A DNA stretch of 64,000 nt from Glandiceps talaboti (lineage: Eukaryota; Hemichordata; Enteropneusta; Spengelidae). The stretch is taken from assembly GCF_964340395.1 (NCBI RefSeq), contig NC_135554.1:11471751-11535750 (forward strand). The letters run 5' to 3'. A program made the position numbers and the translations under genes. The notes below the pieces were generated by a model. That model was given only the letters and a program-made list of their open reading frames with translations. It ran no database searches and had not been told where the DNA came from. How positions within the stretch are numbered: the first letter of the stretch is position 1; each line of letters begins with the position of its first letter. Shown piece by piece: positions 1 to 11,328 of this stretch.

Positions 1-1515
1 CTCATACATGTATGTACTATTTGCTAAAGCTATACTTTGGACTATTGCTATCAAATCAATCATAAACGGCCGACAACAGATGCATGCATGTTCGCTCTTC
101 TATCTCTTGCGCTGTCCGTTTATGAGAACATTCTCAACAGTAGGGATTTCTAACTTTATAAATGGCAAAACTGGTGTACTTTGAGTGAGGGCACTGGTTG
201 GTACAGACACACATGTTTGTATTTGTACTATTATAAGCAAATATGTGATTTCAGTTGTCAAAAAACCTTTATCCCGGGTTAAACGATGATCTATTTATTG
301 ACATCACTCTAGAAAGACACTGGTCAAGTGATTATATATTACTTATTTTCAGGCGGTATGTAGGAGTAAACAAGCCATGAGTCAATATGTACACAATACC
401 ATAGAAAAGTGGCTCTTGAAATGAAGACAAGCTACATGTGTATAATTCAAGAGAAGGCAGTAACAGATTATACGAGTGTTACAATAATAATGATTTAGTT
501 GTGTGTCAAAAATGCTTTCTTTCGTATGTAATAGATATATAGTTGTCAAATCAATTATGTCTTGGTTCGAGTCACCATTACCGTGATGTAGAGAACGAGC
601 ACAAGTGACGTGTTTCGTACTATTCACAAGAGAAAAAAGTAACTTTTTCATTTTCAAAGTCACTTACAGAGACATTTTGGCAAAAGTCATACTGTTCCAC
701 CATTCAAGCTTTAAATTTTAAGGCTCGTGGTTTTGGTAGTTTTGTAAAAAGGTGGTTCCGGTCAACAGAGCCACCTCGTATCATATTGACGTCACACTCA
801 GTGAAAGGAGTTTTAATTTAATTGTTCGACGTCTTCATTCACCAGATTAATTTCTTAAGTTCATCAACCATTTTGATAATGAAACGTTGCACCAATGCCA
901 AATACCGTGACTGGTTTGACAATATGTACTTGTTGATCACGTAGTGATTATCAGATCAAAGTTAGCTTATTTCTGCGCAAGTGCAAAAGTACGACTGACC
1001 AATGATAAACTTCGATGTTAATGGACGAACTTGCGCTTGCGTAATAGAAATTTGATAGCTATGAATAAAAAAGGCGAGCATTCAGAATCACAGAACATAT
1101 TATGAATACTAATATGTAGTGTGCATATTTGACCGATTTTTCGATTGGCGCAAACATTTCCAGCAGTAGATTTGTTACTTCTTAAATACTCAATGAGCAT
1201 ATTGATAAAATGACAACAATTTATTTTTTATGTTTATTTACTTGTTTGTGTTTACCAACAATGTTGACGGGGACTGCTGGAACAGACTACTAGTACCAAG
1301 GCGCGGTTTCACATTGACATCGTGGTGGAAAATAAATAAATTTTACTTTACTATTATTAGTGATGTATATAAAATATCGTATTTCATTTTTAACAAATCA
1401 CAGATAGGATGAACTGATAATAGTATTCCATATTTGGGCATATCCTATACCGTTAACTCGGCTTATATACCATACACAATTCAAAATGTTGCTTTTGAAC
1501 AGGAAATATAGATTA
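1..1515. other. Left-end stretch without a recognisable gene
   Basis: AT-rich sequence with no open frame longer than about 93 codons and no recognisable protein similarity. I see no simple repeat array here. It is most likely intergenic, or intronic to a gene lying outside the window. Confidence 0.5.
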
Positions 1516-1740
1516 TATACCCTGGTCGTTCTACGTCACGATGACCCGTGTCTACGTTATACGTCACTGGTTCTGCGGTACGCGAAATATGAGTCAAAAC
1601 CCCCACACAATATTCCTAAATTATGGGGAGGTGTAATATTTCTCCTCATTTAGCAGGAAAACGCTTGTGTCCTACGGGTTTGCCACTATTTGATATAGCG
1701 ACTTGTAGTGACTGGGCCCCTTAGGTCACTCGTATTTCGG
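1516..1740. repeat. Dispersed repeat family R1, copy 1
   Basis: Starts with TATACCCTGGTCGTTCTA and ends with GGCCCCTTAGGTCACTCG followed by TATTTC. Both ends and several internal blocks (for example GAAATATGAGTCAAAA) recur in the same order at 3048-3297. The right end contains a small inverted pair, AGTGAC...GTCACT. An internal GAAATATGAGT is roughly the reverse complement of the terminal ACTCGTATTTC, which suggests a foldback or MITE-like structure. No coding capacity. The class is undetermined. Confidence 0.6.
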
Positions 1741-2543
1741 TTTGATTAACGAAAATAACAAATCTAATTACCCTTTCAGGTTTGAAGTGCAACGTAATAC
1801 TTACAGTAGATGTTGTTTGTGGAAGAAAGTTTTGAATTTGATTGGGTCCCCTCAAAATAAATCCAGAAAAGCTGAGTTAACGACGAGACACGTCAATAAA
1901 ACCACGCCAAAGACATATTATCAAGTCACTACTACATAACTGAATTATCCTGTACTATAAATACTTCTTTAATCATGAAAACAAATTATATAATCTAATA
2001 ATTGTGTCAGTTTTATTTATTTAAAGTTTGTACACGGAATTTAGGTTATCATAACACATACAGACTATGTTTAGTCAATAATATTATTTTTATTATAATG
2101 TAATTATGTAATCAGTTCATAGGTCGTGCAGTCAAAAATTGGTGGAATGTTGCCAATGTACGCTATTAGTAATTGGTCGACAAAACAACTCTCCAATTAT
2201 TGTTATCCAATAGGAATTCAACTATCAATATACAGATTTAAGAAGCCAGTTTGTCATGGTATTTAGTGAGTCCTATTAATAAACACGAACTTTACGTGTT
2301 GTTCCAATCAGAACAAGGCTTGTACATCAATATAAACAGTACGGTAGCTGATCGAACACATACTGGAACAGTGCATCATTGCACAATGGTACATACGTAT
2401 AGTAGGTGAGAATCACAGAGTGTTTCGACATTTAGGGTGGTGTGATTGGTTGTGGGGGAATGGGAAGGGAGAGGGTAGTTATTCTGTACCTAAATTGTAA
2501 GATCGTAAACTACAAAATGTATGCAGAGCAAGATCGATCTCAT

Positions 2544-2608
<65 letters not shown>

Positions 2609-3047
2609 TTAATCAAAGTGTATAACTAATTTAGCTATAATTCTACAGATACAGATACCAATGCATACACGTGGTACGATTCAAAATATCGTATTTAGAT
2701 ACTTGGGTTTGATTTCGAAAAATTTGGTAATCCAGGCTAAAGTTCAACTCCTCTTACGCAAGTCTGTGTAAAGCATTCGGATAACGCAAACGGATCAAAT
2801 TTAAAACACTAGAGTAATTGCGTTATTTTTAATTAATGAGATTATGATAAGTATACGTTACTACCGATCTCAGTCGGAACAATTATCGGCGGAGGTATAT
2901 ACCGGTATGTTGTGATATGCATGAGAGCCCACACCCCTTCTCTGACCCATGACCCGTATCGCATATACTACTAACATACGTAAGACACTATAGAAAGTTA
3001 AGCACTGTCGAGTGCAGGTAATACATGCAACAATTAACACCTATTTT
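1741..3047. other. Spacer between two R1 repeat copies
   Basis: AT-rich, with no supportable gene. It contains a (CTGT)n microsatellite at 2545-2609. The two R1 copies lie about 1.3 kb apart in direct orientation on either side. Confidence 0.5.
2545..2609. repeat. (CTGT)n microsatellite
   Basis: About 16 uninterrupted CTGT units. The same motif recurs in arrays near 15.8, 41.0 and 62.5 kb, and as its complement near 12.07, 20.85 and 33.73 kb. Confidence 0.95.
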
Positions 3048-3297
3048 TATACCCTGGTCGTTCTATCCCGACAATTTGTGTCTTCGTCATAGTTTTGCGG
3101 TTGTCGAAATATGAGTCAAAATGTTCCGAATCGCCATTATTTTTCCCTATTTTTCATGAATTATGCTGGAGAAGGTGTAATTATATAATTCCCCGATATG
3201 TTTCTTCATTCAGAAGAAAAATACTCGTGACCTACGCGTTTGTCACTACTCGTCTAACGACTCGTAGTGACAAGGCCCCTTAGGCCACTCGTATTTT
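3048..3297. repeat. Dispersed repeat family R1, copy 2
   Basis: Matches the 1516-1740 copy along its length: TATACCCTGGTCGTTCTA at the left, a shared TGCGG...GAAATATGAGTCAAAA block, and GTAGTGACAAGGCCCCTTAG then GCCACTCGTATTTT at the right. The sequences have diverged, so the insertions are old. Confidence 0.6.
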
Positions 3298-4378
3298 CCT
3301 ACGCTGAACGAAGAAAAAAATGTTGAGGAATAATAAACTAAATATAATTAAATTATCCGTTGAAAAATACAAAGCTAACTGAACAGTTTTATTTTTATTC
3401 GTTTTTGAAAATATACATATCGCTTGTTTATTGGGGGAGGGAGGAATTAGATATGGGTTTTTAATTCAACATTAGCAGGCGCACTACACAGTTAGCTTAT
3501 TTTCCGTCCGTCAAATCACCATAAATGATGTACATGTATTACACTTTCTGAAAATACAAACTGAAGTTATTATAATAATGGCTTAGAATACGTAATGAAT
3601 TGGTTGTAATTATTCAAATTTCTACGTTCTGAATATCATTTTGTGTATATCACATGTTTCACAATTATAGAAAACGCTGATCAATTCCCGCGATTATGTT
3701 AATAATTTTACCAGTGACGTAAATAACAGGGAAAAAATAATGATTGGTCATCTAGATAGACAGACGATTGCCTTTTTAAAAAAAAATGATTTCGAGTCTA
3801 CTGATAATTTCATATTTGAAATAAAATAAATATATTTATAAATTAGCTCAGTAAGCGGTTGACAAATGTCAACATTTCCACATTTGTGTCTTTAGTTCAA
3901 TATCTTGACAAGGCAAGTCAGTCTACAAACCCTGTTCTGACCTTTACCCTAGTAACTACTATGTAGAGCAACACAATTAATTACTATGTTTTATTACTTG
4001 TATTTTTGCAGTTCTAGAATAAACTTAATTATCATAATGAGGGATTGATATTGGGTATAAATGTTTGCCTGAGGAAACTCGTTACTCTTTCATTCTTATA
4101 TTACATTTTCATTTTCATTCGTATAGTACCTACATTCCTGGGGTACATTCGTAGATACTGGGTGCCAAACACGCGTCTAGCTACCTAGCTACCCTACTTA
4201 CGGTACCCACACACGCATGCATACATATTACATACACAGTACATAGAAATGCATAAGGAACTTGTGAGACAGTCAGAATAAATAGATGTAAAATCCAACG
4301 TTTCGAATACAAATTCTTTATCAAGGTATTATAGGCAAGACATATTAGGTAAACACCTGAATATATCTGAATGTTATG
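3298..4378. other. Gene-free AT-rich stretch
   Basis: No open frame with recognisable content. I see nothing beyond short homopolymer runs. Confidence 0.5.
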
Positions 4379-4488
4379 GAACATACATACATACATACAT
4401 ACATACATACATACATACATACATACATACATACATACATACATAAATACATACATACATGCATACATGCATGCATGCATGCATGCAT

Positions 4489-4539
<51 letters not shown>

Positions 4540-4636
4540 CATGCATACATACATACATACATACATACATACATACATACATACATACATACATACATAC
4601 ATACATACATACATACATACATACACACATGCATAC
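4379..4636. repeat. Compound (ACAT)n / (GCAT)n / (ACGC)n microsatellite
   Basis: About 250 bp of tetranucleotide repeats: ACAT arrays flank a central GCAT then ACGC block. Open frames on both strands here (MYVC..., THIH... types) are translations of the repeat and not genes. Confidence 0.97.
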
Positions 4637-5460
4637 AAACTCCCAATGGCCATTGATATAACATTACCATATACGCATGTATTTATAACATCATTAAGAT
4701 AATTAGAGTAGTAAACACGTTAGAAAGCACAGTCAATTAGTACCGGCTAGACAGAGAGTTGTTCAACCTACACATCAGTTTAATGGTAAGAGAACACATT
4801 CACCTTTTACAGGGGAGAAATAACGTGAGTGTTATTACTGTTATTAGTTGAACTGAGTTTCCTTTCACCAGTAACCCTTTATTAGTTTATGAGTTTACAG
4901 TCATGTGTTGACTTTTCCCGCCATTCATAGTAACCATAATCCGTCCTTGGTGTTATCAAATTTCAGTACATACGTTTATCAAACGTACCATTCATATCAT
5001 AAAAATGCTATGAATGGCGCTAGGCTTTGATAAATGAATGGACTGAATTCGAATCACCTGCTGATCGTACGTCTGACGTGAACTATTGATAAATGTTCGA
5101 GTAAATAACAAACGCACCTACATATACAAATGTTATGAATTCTTCAATTATAGTATTTGTAACATATTTGAATAATTGCAATGTACCATTTCTCAATTAA
5201 TCGATCAACCGATAAATGTCATTTCAGTTCGTGTATATACACGAACTCAACCATTTGTAAAATTATAACCATACATACGAATGTGTTAGTGTTAGGATTG
5301 TGAGTGGAGTCGATCGGTTTGTTACTACACTGCACAGTGTGCCGGAATGTTGTTCTTCTTTTTTTTACTGCCAACATACTATGCACTTATCAACCACCTG
5401 TTGACTTCTTCTGTAATAATACCTGGTATGCTATTTTGCATTTTATCTGTTCTTTTTCAG
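4637..5460. other. Region upstream of K2P-A
   Basis: No gene seen. It contains an imperfect inverted repeat at 4974-5036 (TTTATCAAA...CCATTCATA arms). It ends in a pyrimidine-rich tract followed by CAG at 5458-5460, which looks like a good 3' splice site. A 5' UTR intron of K2P-A could therefore end here, but no donor could be assigned. Confidence 0.35.
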
Positions 5461-5777
5461 GTGTCTGCCAATCTGAAGTCAAAACAGCCAACTGTCACAG
5501 CATGGTGCTTACGTAACACGTTAAATTAGCTACCACCCTTTCAGTATCTCCATTTTATACGTCTACGTAAAGACGACTAACTTCTCTCCGAGGGTCCCCC
5601 TTCAAATCGCACACACAACCAAGTCACTGAGAAGAATATTTATCGGCTCTTGACACTCAAAACACGTTTGTTTGTATATTTGGTACACGGGTGACTCAAC
5701 ACTTCCTGTCCGGTGCAAGCCAGCGGACATCGAGTTCGTAGAATACTAAAATAGAATACCGATTCCACTATTTCATA

Positions 5778-6129
5778 ATGAGACACTCTGATTCTAACTC
5801 TAAGAAGTGTTGTATATTCTCAACGCGGTTTCAAGTTAACCTTTGGCTTACATTGCTACTCTTTGCATATTTGTGCCTTGGAGCTTACGTCTTCCTTATT
5901 ATAGAAGAACCACACGTGAATGACCTGCTGCAGTTCAAAGCAGACTCGCACAGACAGCTTCTCGACACCCTCTGGAATCTCAACCTGAACTACACGGACC
6001 AAGAAAACTGGACGCGTGAAGCAGTAGATGCCATTGCAGAGTATGAGGATATCGCCTGTGACACTCCTTCTCGCTTGTGGTCCTTTTCAACTGGGATCTA
6101 CCTCGTTGTAACGGCCATTACAACAATTG
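5778..6129 (+). CDS. K2P-A exon 1: two-pore-domain K+ channel, N-terminus, TM1, cap and pore 1
   Basis: First coding exon (352 nt, ends in phase 1) of a 590-aa K2P leak K+ channel, a plasma-membrane protein whose subunits dimerise to form one pore. Visible features: a cytosolic N-terminus with Cys11-Cys12, TM1 at about residues 22-42, and the extracellular cap segment with sequons NYT (71) and NWT (77) and Cys94. Pore helix 1 leads to TTIG at 115-118. The start ATG at 5778 is favoured because the K2P-B exon, aligned without gaps from its own ATG, also has 352 nt and shares CCIFS at residues 11-15. The donor is ATTG|GTGAGT, splitting the first Gly codon of GYG. A pyrimidine tract plus AG at 5460 may mark a 5' UTR intron. 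The subfamily is uncertain. The family assignment is firm. Confidence 0.93.
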
Positions 6130-9100
6130 GTGAGTAAATAACGGGTTGTAACCATTCAAAGGGTTTGCACAGTAAACACTTTTGTTTATACGCGGTGAGC
6201 AATTTGTCTTTGCGGTGACATACCATGTCAGCCGTCCGAGATTAGGAATCCGCTGTCATGTAAAGCACGTAATATATGTCGTGAATCACGTGTGTGTATT
6301 GAATGTTATACAAAACAAGACCGCGTTATCTTTGTTTACAAGCAGTACATTTAAGACGTCAACTTTGTTCTTGCAATTCCTGTGTAGCTTTCTGTCGGGG
6401 TTTCTTTTAAAAGCAAGTTACAGGAAAGTAAATATCAATCTAGGTCAAGCTGTAACCTATACATTTTAACCAGCCTTTTACATAGAGTTTATTGCAGCTT
6501 TAAATGGAAATATACACAAAATAACAAAAATATGGAAAATAGTAAACAAAGAAACAACACCAGAAAATACCAATATTGGTAGACTGTCGACAGTCGCTCG
6601 CGCCTTTTTTTTCCTTCGTTTATCTAAACTCCAATCCGGCGCAACACTAGTATAATCGCAAACTGATCATATCGAGGGCCGAAGCTCGGGCCTTCGGCCC
6701 TCGATATCAGTATGCGATTATACTAGTGTTGCGCCGGATCGGAGTTTAGATAAAACGCAGGAAAAAAGGCGCGATCGACTGTCGACAGTCTACAATATTG
6801 GGTGTTGAGTCTCAAACTTTATAATCAAAGTGACCTGATTAGGTATATGATTTGAGCCGAGGAATGAACCACTTCAGAATTATTTCACCTTGTCATATAT
6901 AGAGATAACACTAAATGCATAGATTATGACTTCACTAGGGAATAATTACGACAACTCGAGTCAGCATACTATTCCTTTCAAATCACCCAGTTTTACGCAA
7001 TGTGCACAATGACGCGTGACGTCACTAATTGTAACAATGTCTGAATGATAGAAATTGGCCATTTACTCCTAATGATACTGACTTTAAAACACACGTCAAT
7101 ATTGATCTTGTAAATGGATGTACAAACAAGGAAATTCTAATGTTGTTAGAAGTGTACACAAACCAATAGAAAAGGGAAAAAGTAGAAATTGCATTAATCG
7201 AAAAACATGACTTCTCAAAATGAATAAAATTGACAGTGTTTTTTTTCTAAATAAATATTTAATTTCAGAAATTGATGTGATGATGTAATATATCAGGGTT
7301 ACTGTGTGAATAGTGGTTGCCATGCCAATTTTACTTGTTCGATGCGTTATTAAGAGGTACATTGACTCACTGTGAGAATAGACATCATAGAGAAATATTA
7401 ATTGCCACTAATTGTCATTTGAATAATTAAATGCTCAATATAATATTCTAATTCAAGGGGCATGGATGCTAATAATGACTTTGTTTTTATTTGCAATTTA
7501 ACCATGCTGACGGGGTTAATAACCTCTTCATCGTCAACACGAGGAAGGAAAAAACAATAATTGAAATTCTGATGTACGTTGCCTTAAATTTAAAGTAATT
7601 AATTATGTTACGTCATAATTTCTAAAGATGCATGAACGTTCATAATTGTAGCGTTAATATAGTTTGCCACCAATTGCAAAATGAGCAAGTGAACAATTCT
7701 GAATTGTTTTTGTTTGAATTTTTGTTCGATACGTCAAACCTTAAATTAGCTGTTATAAAGTAAAGAATAGTAACGGATGCCAAATGTTGAGATTTTTTTT
7801 TGCATTTATTGTGTTATTTGAATCTCTAGGCTCGTTAGTGTGATGTGGCACTCTAGCTGAGAAAATACATCTGTGAGCTTTAGTTTTCAGTATTCGTGTG
7901 AGTTTTCAAATAACCCCCCCCCCCCAGATTTCCGGGTTTTAATTCTGCCGTTAGCAGGTAATAGTTAATTCAATCTTCTGTTAGGAGAATTACATTTCAA
8001 TGTAAATCAAATATCCCCCCCCCCTCTTTAAAAAAAATGTGCAATCGGTTATACCCTTTAAAATCACCTTGAAGAAAGAGGGAGATATTAGGTTTACTGA
8101 TATTGTGATATGTAAATTAGTAGAAGCGATAATTACGCACAATGGTACGGTTATCAGTGAATGTCTGACAGCGAGTCGTGACCTGTGACCTCGGTGATCG
8201 ACCTCTATTCTTTCAGTTGAGATATAAGTCTAACTTTTGGACATCTGAAAAATGAATACCAGGGGGCGAGATCAATAGGATAAAAAAAACCTGTAGACAT
8301 TCTTTAAATAGTCTGCCCCCGCTCCCCCGTCACTTCTAACTTAATTAGCTAAAATTGATAATTGTTTCAGATAACACAGTCAATTTCAAATCTGTGTAGT
8401 GTAGTAGTATATAGCACTATTATGAATTTTAAAGGGAAAAAATTGTCAAATGGCATTGAGGTGAGATTACATACAAAATTAGCAATGTTTAGCTAGACAC
8501 TGTGTATATAGATATATAGCGATATCACAGTTGACTTTAATTAAATAGATATCAGAGATCTATTGTATGCCAAAAACGGTCGCAATGATATCAACACAAT
8601 AACTAATTACCTAGGAATCCACTCAGTGACTAGGCTGTCATTCAGTTGTAGCAGTGGTCCATTGTTTTTTTTATAGGAATCCTGACTACGTTCAAATGCC
8701 AAATAATCCCGAATATTCAAATTAGTGATATCTTGTCAATGGGGCGATAGGATAAGCATTATATAAGATTATGCATGCATGTGAAGGACCCCCAGTACAT
8801 GTACTTCGTGCCTTTGCACCCAAATTGAATGCGGGCCGACATGGACTCTTAATAACAAGGTTATACGTACGGCTACTTAGACTGTAGGTAACGTGACGTC
8901 GTGTTGTGCAGACCTATCACGTGACGTGAGATAGTTGATAGTCTGGCACGAATATCGTATAGACTAGTGACTGATTTACATGACACTAAATTCAGTGTCA
9001 TAAAGGCATTACAAAATATCTAACAAACAATGCTGTAGTTTGTGCACATGAAATGATTTTGATTGTTACTGATAATGTAATTAAGACTGTTTGGTTTGAC

Positions 9101-9570
9101 TGAATTGTTATACTACCATCGCTACATTTTATCGTCTGACATAAAAAGTTCAACTGATATATTGTAACATTTCAAAGGGCAGACATATAAAGCTTAGTAA
9201 CATTGTTGATTTTAATTAATGTCCGATATAATTTTTTCTCGGGTTGCTACATTGTAATATTTGTTACGACTATAGCTAGTCCCTTCATAGTGTCGGACTG
9301 TTTATCAAAAAGCTAGGATACATAAGTTGTTACACTAATTTGCACTGTAAATCGGTGGTGACGCTTCGAATGAAATGTAGCAATTTTGGAAGACATTTTT
9401 ATCAGTGAAAAATCTAAATATAGTAGAGAAGTTTTTGGTAATATTGTTGACAAGACAGAGATTGCTTTGTTTCAAGCTTTGATAGTTTAAATTGTATATG
9501 TTAAAAACCCTACACGAATTCGTCAGATTTACATTACTTGTAAATGTTCATGGTTTCATTTCCCTTACAG
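6130..9570 (+). other. K2P-A intron (3.4 kb)
   Basis: Bounded by GTGAGT at 6130 and a pyrimidine-rich acceptor ending TTACAG at 9570. It carries the long palindrome at 6581-6790 and C-homopolymer runs near 7914-7925 and 8014-8023. No other gene is visible inside. The phase-1 position inside the pore-1 GYG codon is shared by all three K2P genes here. Confidence 0.9.
6581..6790. mobile_element. Long near-perfect palindrome, foldback/MITE-like element
   Basis: About 210 bp that folds back on itself almost completely. The ends are AGACTGTCGACAGTCG and its complement, and GACTGTCGACAGTC is itself palindromic. Next come blocks such as TTTATCTAAACTCC / GGAGTTTAGATAAA and CGCAACACTAGTATAATCGC with its complement. 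The centre pairs ATCGAGGGCCGAAG with CTTCGGCCCTCGAT. CAATATTGG flanks both sides and may be a target duplication, but CAATATTG is self-complementary, so it could equally be the outermost arm. No coding capacity. Confidence 0.85.
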
Positions 9571-10991
9571 GATATGGTGACGTTGCACCTGTTACTCAGA
9601 CCGGTAGGATTGTGATGCTCTTCTATTGCGTCATCGGCGTACCACTCAATCTCTTGTTTTTATCAAATTTCGGTGTTCTCTTAGCGTCCTTTACCATGGC
9701 GAGGTTTCGTAAAGTTCGCAAGGTTGTCCAAGAGACTGGTAGAAAAATAAGCGAGAGAATGAACGAGTCTAGGAATAGTTCCAGTTTCGACCTTACGGAA
9801 ATGCATACGGATGAACAATGGAAAGAAAATTGGCATTTCAAGAGCAGTGACTCTCGGAATGAATTTCTGGAAAAGGAGTTAGAGGCATATACCAATACAG
9901 AAGTGACAATGAACGATGAGGGCGCACAAACCAAGTTCTACGACAAATATGAGCAAAATCGTCCGGCGTCGGTCGTCAAAGGAGACGACGGAGAACTGAA
10001 GTCGATTGAGCAAGTTGAACTAAATGGCGTTTTACCGAATGCCAGCGTAAAATATGACAAAGCCGTAGATTTGACACAATCACCATTATCCTTGAAAGTA
10101 ATAAACGAAACCGAAATACCACCATTGACAAATAATAATGGGAGCATAGTCAGTGATGACAAATTTTCATTTGAAACGAAAGAGGACCTAGAGCGACATT
10201 TTCGTATGGCAAATAGTCATATGAGCAAACATGAGAACGGTAATGACTTTGCTGACGACAAAATAATTGATTCGGAAAATCATTCGGGTGAACATTCCAA
10301 AGTTAGTAATACCCCTGGCGAAAACCCACAATCCATTACCGTTGAGTTCAGGGACTTCGGCCAACAAACCGACGCGTGGATTTGCATTGATGAACAACAA
10401 AGAACATACCAAACGTCAACTCCTCAAAACATAGGATACATACCTGATAAAAATTACAACACTGGGAGTAAAACTCGGCCCCCACTTGAAAAGAAAGTGA
10501 GTTTCAACCAACAAGTTGATGGCGTATTTATTGAAGATATAGTAGGCGTAGAAAGCGATGAGGTCAACTACCTCGGTAACAATACAAACGTAGAGAATAC
10601 TGCCGAAGCACAACGAAAGACGGACGATTCCCTCGCTAAAGGCAAAGCTCTTGGTACTCTCTCTGCTATATATGTCTTGTATACAATCCTTGGCGCTATA
10701 TTCATGTATTTTACAGAACTTAACTGGACATTTATAGATGCTATTTATTGTACGTTCATCTCGCTTGCCACGATTGGATTCGGTGATCTCATCCCCGGAC
10801 TAGGCAAGCTTAAAAATTACGGTGCATTTCGAATCATCGTTTACTTCATATTTACGTACGTCGGGCTGATTATTTTCTCTGCCTGTTTCGCGCTATCTTT
10901 GGATAAAATACGCTACGTTGCTAGTAAAGTTCGACAGAAAATCCACATCACTGGGAATGGATGCTGTTGTCGTCATCGATCGTCCGAATAG
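9571..10991 (+). CDS. K2P-A exon 2: pore-1 filter end, TM2, long cytosolic loop, TM3, pore 2, TM4, C-tail
   Basis: Completes the 590-aa channel; the joined CDS is 1773 nt and in frame, with stop TAG at 10989. It begins with the end of GYGD (residues 118-121), followed by TM2 (about 130-150). A hydrophilic, acidic, Ser/Thr/Asn-rich cytosolic loop of about 320 aa follows, then TM3 (about 484-504), pore 2 with GFGD at 520-523, TM4 (about 537-560) and a short basic tail with a CCC cluster. Most K2P channels have a short TM2-TM3 linker. A long linker is typical of TRESK (KCNK18), so a TRESK-like regulatory layout is possible, but orthology is not shown. The loop carries KKVSF at 425-429, which fits the PP1-docking RVxF pattern and is echoed in K2P-C. 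Confidence 0.93.
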
Positions 10992-11328
10992 TGTACGGGG
11001 AAGAATGACAGAAACGTTCGGATTATATATATGGGTCATCGTGACTCCACAATGTGCCGCGAGAACTTGTCAAAATTTGAACTTTATGGTTTTTTTTTCT
11101 AAATTAAAAGTAATGAGGTATTTGATACTGAAACCTGTGATTACTTTGATATCAAAGAGTGATGTCGTCCATGGAAGACACGATAGAGTTACATTATGTC
11201 CCCATTACTATCACATATACCACAATAAAGTTATAATAACACGTTAGAAAGCGAAAAACACACATATACCATAAAATAACAACCTTAAAGAGGAATGCCA
11301 CCGCAGCAAATAAAGGTATTTCAATAAA
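10992..11328 (+). terminator. K2P-A 3' UTR with candidate polyadenylation signals
   Basis: AATAAA occurs at 11224-11229, 11309-11314 and 11323-11328, within 340 nt of the K2P-A stop codon. Which one is used cannot be told from sequence. Confidence 0.5.

Noticed and set aside
4379-4636. Long overlapping open frames reading MYVCMYVC or THIHTYIH
   Set aside because: They are six-frame translations of ACAT/ACGC repeats. The same applies at 14.9, 15.8, 28.5, 30.8, 32.6, 33.8, 41.0, 49.7, 51.0, 59.9 and 62.5 kb.
10320-10350. Calcineurin PxIxIT-type motif in the K2P-A loop (PQSITV) and in K2P-C (PSATIT)
   Set aside because: The third position is Ser or Ala instead of a hydrophobic residue, so neither fits the consensus well enough to claim TRESK-style calcineurin docking.
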